Shown here: in pieces, positions 58,481 through 64,000 of the stretch | Position numbering within the stretch: position 1 is the stretch's first letter | Layout of the letters: each line of letters starts with the position of its first letter | From: Yamagishiella unicocca | Lineage: Eukaryota; Chlorophyta; Chlorophyceae; Chlamydomonadales; Volvocaceae | Assembly: GCA_003116995.1 (NCBI GenBank) | Contig: BDSL01000086.1 | Span: 372,001 to 436,000 of the forward strand | DNA length: 64,000 bases | Direction of reading: 5' to 3' | Position numbers and translations under genes: made by a program | Notes under the pieces: generated by a model | Databases searched by the model: none | What the model saw: the letters and a program-made list of their open reading frames with translations, nothing else | What the model was told of the DNA's origin: nothing

Positions 58481-60855
58481 ATGCAGACTGAGGAGGGCCC
58501 CGGCTACGCAGATATTAACCCTGCGAGCGCCGAAGGCTTCCGGAGCGACCCGTGGGACATTCCTCGGTAAGCCGCAACCGGGCGGGCCGGGGTCCCGGAC
58601 CAGCCTGGAGCAACGTCCCACAGCCCTCCGGGCAGTGGCACCCGGTCTTATGTAAAGACGTTGACGATTTAGGAAGCGACCCTGACCAGCGCATCAACGA
58701 ATCTCTGGCTCCTCCCTCTCGGACTCTCTTCCGTGACGAAACCGCTGCTCCGGCAATACCAACCTCCCGTTTTCCGCCGGGCTTGTTGTCCGCCTCCCCA
58801 TGCTGCCGGGCCCCACCAGCATCAAGACACGCGGAACCCAGATGGGATTGGCGGCCGCTAGCGCGCCCGGCGTCAGTGCCCTGTACGGTGGAGAGCTTCC
58901 GTCGTACGGCCTCCGAGCCGGTGATGAGGCGGCGGAGCCGCCGCACGGAGGTCTCGGAGCCGCGGCGCCGTCCGGCGACGCCGGCGGCGTCCTCCCCGCC
59001 GGCGCAGTTGGCTCCTGGCCTTCACACGGCTTAGGCGACGGCTTCGTGTCGGGCGGCCGCCACGTGCTTTACTGCGGCGCCGACATCCCGATGGAACAGC
59101 TGCAGTCGGGCCACTGGCACCATGAGCAGCGACCCCGAGGATGTGGGTAGCGTGGGCGGGAGGGCCGGGGAGGGGGCAGCAAGGGAGGAGGCCGTCAGGG
59201 GATGCCAGCAGGGGAGGGATGGCTGCCTGGCGGCAGGGCTGCTCTGCTTGTGACTGCGCCCTTACACGTCGTCGTCTTTGTGCCTGCGCCCTTACACGTC
59301 GTCGTCTTCGTGCTTGCCCCTTACACGCCGGCATCCTTGTGCTTGCCCCTTACACGTCGTCGTCGGTGTGGCCGCCAAAGCAGTGGGATGGTGGGATGGG
59401 GCGGATGCTGTCTCATCCCGGCGATTGCAGAGCTGACCCCCGGCACCGTTGCCCGCCCCACCCTCTTGTCATGGAGCTGCCTGCCTGCCTGCCACACAGA
59501 GTCCTCCCCCTCCTCCTCCGACTCCTCCGCCTCCCCCGCCTCCTCCGCTTCCTCCGCCGACTCGTCGGACTCCTCCTCCTCCCCTTCGTCCGACTCCTCC
59601 CCCTCCTCCTCCTCCTCCCCCGCCTCCTCCCCTTCCTCCGCCGACTCGTCGGACTCCTCCTCCTCCCCTTCGTCCTCCTCCTCCTCCGCCTCCTCCTCCT
59701 TCGCCTCCTCCGCTTCCTCCTCCCACCACACATGCCTATCTGGTCTCACACCGTCGCAGGCAACCCGCTGCAGGCAGCAGCCAGCAGCCCGCGGGCCCAC
59801 CAGCACCTCCCCGGGAGCCTCACGACGCACCGGACCTCCCAGCCCGGTGGCGGTTACGGCGCGTTCAGGCAGGAGGGCGGTCCCATGGGTCAGCAAGCCT
59901 CCTGGGCGCCGGTCTTCGTGCACCGCGACCGGCAGGACGAGCCGCCGCAACATGCGGGCGAAGATACAGTCGAAGACGACGTGGTGGAGGTAGCGACGCT
60001 AGGGCTGGCGGCAGCGTGGGGGTAGGGTTGGCGGCGGTAGATGTGGCCCCGTAGCCCGGGCTGAGGGCCCCGTAGCCTTGCCTGGGAGTAAGACTCCGCC
60101 CCACGAAACGCCGGGAGAACCCTTCGCGCTTCCAACGTCTTCCGGTCGCACAAAACACGCGCCTGCACGCCCGCCTAAGGACTTCACCTTCTTCGCAAGG
60201 CCGGACGTGGGAATATTTCGAAGGCGTAGTAGAAGGCAGCCAGGCACTCCACCACGCGTAGGTCACTGCCATCCAAAATGCGAGTCTCTCCCCGGTGCTG
60301 GTCGCTCCCTCCACCTCCATCTCCACCTTTCCCTTCCATGCTGTGTCGTACGCATGTGTGTCGGCCGACAGGCGTTTCCTATCTCTCCCAGGGCTGGGAT
60401 TCACGTTTCACCCTCCGATCGACCCTCCAAGACTAGTCCGGCGTGCACAATTACTCAAATGCCTCACACCAGTCGCAACCCGGCGTATCCGATACGTCGC
60501 CTCCTTTGATTAACACGTGTTTCTGCGCTACCTGCAGGTGGAGGCGGACACCCCGGGGGGCTACCACGTGGCCGCCACCGTGCTGCACCCAGCGGACTCG
60601 GACGACCCGGAGGTACGGCAGCAGTTGGGTACGGCGGGTACGGACGTGGCTGTGTATGGCCTCCCATGAGGCAAGGAGAAGGCGTCCATGCTGGAGGGGA
60701 CTTTCCGCAGCGGTGGCCTCCGGCAGGGCACTCGACGCGGGCGCGCAACTCTGCACCTCACCCCACCCCTGCACGCCCCGCAGGAGTTTGTGGTGGCCGC
60801 AACCTCCGTCATGCCACCGCCGCGCGGCGGAGGTGCCGGCGCGTCAGCCTACTGA
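58481..60855 (+). CDS. Unrecognised protein, 261 residues
   Basis: I do not recognise this protein. Exons 58481-58566, 58820-59142, 59760-59989, 60538-60612 and 60784-60855 join in phase from an ATG (MQTEEGPGYADINPASAEG) to a TGA, and a TGTAA poly(A) signal follows 38 bp later (60893-60897), which supports a real gene. Conserved-looking stretches are EGFRSDPWDIPRIKTRGTQMG, RHVLYCGADIPMEQLQSGHW, SWAPVFVHRDRQDEPPQ, GGYHVAATVLHPADSDDPE and EFVVAATSVMPPP. There is no signal peptide or membrane span; it is rich in Gly/Ala and likely soluble. The third intron boundary is the weakest: intron 59143-59759 contains a TCC microsatellite that could be coding in another model. Its position after a dynein assembly gene does not by itself indicate a ciliary role. 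Confidence 0.58.
59251..59368. repeat. 29-30 bp tandem repeat x 4
   Basis: Four adjacent units containing GCCC(C)TTACACGTCGTCGTC, the third being the most diverged, lie in the intron 59143-59759. Confidence 0.9.
59500..59740. repeat. TCC-rich microsatellite
   Basis: About 240 bp of imperfect TCC/TCCGAC repeats with a long internal duplication. It is open in all forward frames (poly-Ser, poly-Pro or poly-Leu) but is best treated as intronic, because the acceptor before it would create a TAG with the upstream exon. Confidence 0.85.
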
Positions 60856-63132
60856 GGTGCTCAGCTGCTTCAGAACCGCAACCGGGTCACACTGTAACAG
60901 TTACTGCTAAACCGGGTAGCTGTTGCTGTTGCCGCGTGCGGTGCTGCTACTGCCGGGCCCAAAGCCAGCATGCTGCCATGCTGATTACGTCATGTACATG
61001 GACCCCATTCATGATGTTCAAGGTTGTGGTGCTTTCGTGTTGCTTTCGTGTTAGCAGCTGCTTCCAGCAGCTGGCTTCGTTCAAGTAGTTGAGACTCGGA
61101 GTCAGAAGATCGATGCGTGGTGTTGACAGTAGTAACAAGCGTTAGCAATGGGGCCCAGACCGTAAGGTGGAGCCGTTGGGCGCGTCGCCCGACACGGGAG
61201 GAGACGCAGGATGAAGAACGTGTTCGTTATTCGTCCCTGGACGTGTCAAAGAGGCTGCAGTTAGTGCAACCGTCGTTGCATATGAGGGCACACGTGGGCA
61301 TGAGGGCCCATGGGCATGGGGGCTCATGAGGGCCCTCTCAAAAATAACTTTGCCGAAGCCGTACGTTTGGCTCGTGGAAGTGGTCTCCGTCTGCGGCAGC
61401 AGGCAGAGCGTCATGATGGGCGTTTGGAGGCCAGTGCCAGTGTGCGTGATTATTACCCAACTGCTCATTTTTGGCTTCTTCCGCAAGAGTTTACTGTAAC
61501 AAAAGCGGCACAGGCGCAAGGAGGGCGATGGGTCTGCCCCCCCAGTCACTGGTATCCAGCCCCACAGCCCCGTTCGCATGCACGCACAGCCACACCGTTC
61601 GGAGGTTGTGGATATATGTGACGCGCATACGGGACGAAGTGTACGACGTCGTGGAGGGCTCCCCAGAGAGTAGCGAGGAAGCCCAGTAAGGGAGGTGTGA
61701 GAGGAAACGCGTGGGTCGGCACTCAAAAGGAAAACCAATCAGTAAACGTTTTGTACACTCGGAAGGGGAGGGGACCGACGCTTACACGTGGCTGTCGCTG
61801 AGACACGGAGGCTGTGTCTGTCACACCGCCATCATCCAGACTACCGGCCACGAGCCGTGCCGGCGAGCCACATTAAAATGCGTATTTATCCCACAGACGT
61901 ACAGGATGCAATCGACGAGTCCGACCGCGCAGCTAACTGCACCCTGGTCGCACACCCGTTGGACTGGCAACAGCTCAGCGATCGCGCTCGAAGCCGCGCA
62001 GTCCCTGCACGTTGACTCACTGACCAACCAGAGCGCCTCGGCGCATCACGCCAGGCCGGCGGCTTGCGGTGCTCGCGGCCCTTGCGGCGGGCCACGCCCA
62101 CGCCACGTGGCCATGGAGCAGGGCACGACGTCGTACCCGCCGTACCGCTGAAAGCCAACCTAAACGGGATGGCGTTGAACCTTCCTTATTGCTGGGAGGA
62201 GTCAACCTGGTTTATTGACACCTTAAGTCCCTGCCACCTGCCATGCCACCTGCTAGCTACACAAACGTGGCGCCTGACCGTCATCCCACCGCGTGGGGTT
62301 CCTGGCCCGTGCGTGAAAAGGAACAAAATTGTAGAGTACTAAAGTAGTAAGCGGCCAAACTGCCATCCACCCAAAACAACAGGATTGCAACCTAGGCTCT
62401 ACGGTGGAAGAGGCGTCGGGTAGTACCGCAGTTTCTAGTACCGCAGTGCCCAGAAACTCTCCCCCGCGCGTCATCCTGCCATGAATGCACAGTACTAGAC
62501 CACCATCTCTTCAGCAGGGCGCAGCCGCCAAGGCGCACCGCGGCCTAACGTATCCCCGGGGGCTGCTGCAGCTTGACTTGCAGCCGCGTCTCATCGGTCT
62601 GCTGCTGCAACAGACGCCCCCTGCGGTCGCTGCGGTCGCCCGGAGGAGACGAGCCGAGGCGGGACCCCAACAACCTGCCGTACACCTGCCGTCACTATGC
62701 AGTGCGCACAGCGGCACGTGTACGGCATGGCAAGAGGCGGCTTCGCCGGCGCCGTGGCCGATGCGAGTTGGAGCGGTACTGCAAAGCCGCCGGCGGCGCC
62801 GGGTGCTGCGAAACGGGCGGCGGGCAGCACGCCGGCCGCCGGAGCGCCGGCGCGATTTGGGTCCGTGCCCGGTGCGGGCACCGGGGGAGGGGCGGGAGGA
62901 GGAGCGGCTGCGTAACCCACGCCTGCCAGGTTAAGAGGGATGGACGCGAGGGCGGTGAGAGAGGGTGAGTGCCGGTGAGAGAGGGTGAGTACCGGTAGGA
63001 GAGGGGACTGCAGCAGAGGTGGCTGGTGGGGAGCATCCGTGCGCCCGGGTGGAAGAGTGGCGGGAGGATGGAAGAGAGCAGTCCCCTACCAGCCAACTGA
63101 AGACCATGCGATGGCTTAATAACTATCCAGAG
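60856..63132. other. Region without a confident gene
   Basis: Contains the dispersed repeat at 61148-61220, and a short plus-strand frame at 61878-62015 (MRIYPTDVQDAIDESDRAAN...) that looks protein-like but has no clear splice partner. A GC-rich segment, 62515-62920, is open on both strands. I could not build a spliced gene from these. Confidence 0.4.
61148..61220 (+). repeat. Dispersed repeat, copy 2
   Basis: GGGGCCCAGACCGTAAGGTG followed by GAGCCGTTGGGCGCGTCGCCC and GAGACGCAGGA matches the block at 39052-39135 in order and orientation. Confidence 0.6.
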
Positions 63133-64000
63133 TCAGAGGAGGGGCGAGCGCATATTCATTCCACAGCTCGCCGCGAGACCTGGCCGTACCCGTGCCGCCC
63201 GCACGCGGTCCACAGCCCTCACGGCATTCCCACCTGGGGACCGGGGGCTCCCTGCCACCGCCGAGGAGGTGGGCACGCGGAAGTGCGCTGCTGCCGCCGC
63301 CGCCATGCGCTCACTCTGCATCGCGATGCCGTACACAGGGTCCGGCCGTTCCAGAGTTCCGCCAGGCGAAACGAAGCCAACAGAAGCTGCAGCAGTCGCG
63401 GCGGCGGCGGCCGCCGGCGACTGCCGGGCGCCAGTGGTGCCTAGGGGATGCTGGGGCAGCTGAGCTGGGCGCCGGTCGGAGGAGTAAACCCAAGGGTCGG
63501 CACCACCCGCCACGAAGCCGCCTCCTGCGGTTGCCGACAGCGCCGCCGAAGCCAAAGTGCCCGGAGGCGGGTACTGGTGCTCCAGCTGCCGTTCCCGAGA
63601 AGAAGGGCGCAGGGCGGCGAAGGCAAGTGGCCCCTTGGCTGGGTCGTCGGCGAGCGGTCCCCACAGCACCGGCGGCCCCCCTGGAGGCTTGCCCGCTGAG
63701 CCGGGACCGGCTAGCGGCCGCAGTGACGCATCGCCGGCCTCCGGCCGCTGCCCAACGTATTCTTGCTCCTGGTGCTGCTGCGCAGGGAGCGGATTGGTTT
63801 GCCGCCGCGGCTGCAGCAAGGCCCGATCGGGCTCCTGGTGCTGCTGCTTCGGAGGCACGAAAGGGGGTGCTGCGGCGCCATCACCAGCACCCAGCAGGGT
63901 CTGCTGTCTCGACGGCGGCTTCGTGGCCTGCCGCTCAGCTGATATTGACAGGGCGGCTTCAGCACCGTCCATACTCGCTTGCGGTGGTAATCGTGAGGCG
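63133..64000 (-). CDS. Unrecognised low-complexity protein, partial at right edge
   Basis: A minus-strand frame is open from the window edge to a TGA at 63133-63135, at least 288 codons. An internal ATG at 63972 could be the start, but the frame remains open beyond it (ASRLPPQAS), so the gene probably begins outside. Composition is rich in Gln, Pro, Ala and Arg (for example PPKQQHQEPDRALLQPRRQ and AAAAAATAAASVGF), with no recognised domain or membrane segment. It may continue into a further exon rather than end at this stop. Volvocine nuclear proteins often carry such disordered regions, so a real coding exon is plausible but unproven. Confidence 0.42.
   Translation of the reverse strand, partial: ASRLPPQASMDGAEAALSISAERQATKPPSRQQTLLGAGDGAAAPPFVPPKQQHQEPDRALLQPRRQTNPLPAQQHQEQEYVGQRPEAGDASLRPLAGPGSAGKPPGGPPVLWGPLADDPAKGPLAFAALRPSSRERQLEHQYPPPGTLASAALSATAGGGFVAGGADPWVYSSDRRPAQLPQHPLGTTGARQSPAAAAAATAAASVGFVSPGGTLERPDPVYGIAMQSERMAAAAAAHFRVPTSSAVAGSPRSPGGNAVRAVDRVRAARVRPGLAASCGMNMRSPLL

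Noticed and set aside
59476..59745. Poly-Ser/poly-Pro coding exon in the unrecognised 58-60 kb gene
   Set aside because: Joining its acceptor to the upstream phase-1 donor creates TAG; simple TCC repeat is open in every frame by composition alone.
61142..61738. 198-codon minus-strand frame
   Set aside because: Overlaps the dispersed repeat; no conserved motif, and neither start nor context supports a gene.
1..64000. tRNA, rRNA, CRISPR arrays, intact transposons or viral insertions
   Set aside because: Scanned by eye for T-loop motifs, long terminal repeats, reverse transcriptase or transposase signatures and regular spacer arrays; none was convincing.

Overview
This is nuclear DNA of a green alga of the volvocine group (Chlamydomonas/Volvox/Gonium relatives). 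The genes are GC-rich and cut by many short introns (GTGAGT/GTGCGT-type donors, CAG acceptors), coding exons carry Q-, G- and A-rich inserts, TGTAA poly(A) signals follow several stop codons, and the gene order is the nitrate-assimilation cluster known from Chlamydomonas chromosome 9. All gene models below were spliced by eye; every internal junction I give keeps the reading frame.

Left third (1-14588). A histidine-biosynthesis ATP phosphoribosyltransferase (HISG, minus strand, 3' end outside the window) is divergent from a long plus-strand transcription unit. That unit begins with an FCP1/SCP-like HAD phosphatase domain (4273-7397 if read as a separate gene). It continues in phase into a TRF4/5-like (TENT4) non-canonical poly(A) polymerase (7732-14588). 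No poly(A) signal or start exon was found between the two parts, so they may be one composite gene of about 2,000 residues.

Centre (16126-45978) is the nitrate cluster: NAR1 (plastid nitrite channel, minus), NII1 (ferredoxin-nitrite reductase, minus), two tandem NRT2 nitrate transporters (minus), NAR2 (NRT2 partner, plus, divergent from the second NRT2) and NIT1 (nitrate reductase, plus). Together they give uptake across the plasma membrane (NRT2/NAR2), cytosolic reduction to nitrite (NIT1), nitrite entry into the plastid (NAR1) and reduction to ammonium (NII1).

Right third (49437-64000). Plastid NADP-malate dehydrogenase (MDH, minus) is convergent with NIT1. A PIH1-domain dynein-assembly factor of the Kintoun/PF13 type (plus) and an unrecognised 261-residue gene (plus) follow. 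A low-complexity gene running off the right edge on the minus strand ends the window.

Spacers of 0.4-3.6 kb are lower in GC and mostly featureless. They hold minisatellites, a duplicated block upstream of NAR1, a strong hairpin between NAR2 and NIT1, a dispersed repeat (39 kb and 61 kb) and an isolated GC-rich low-complexity island between NII1 and the first NRT2. I saw no tRNA, rRNA, CRISPR or intact transposon.
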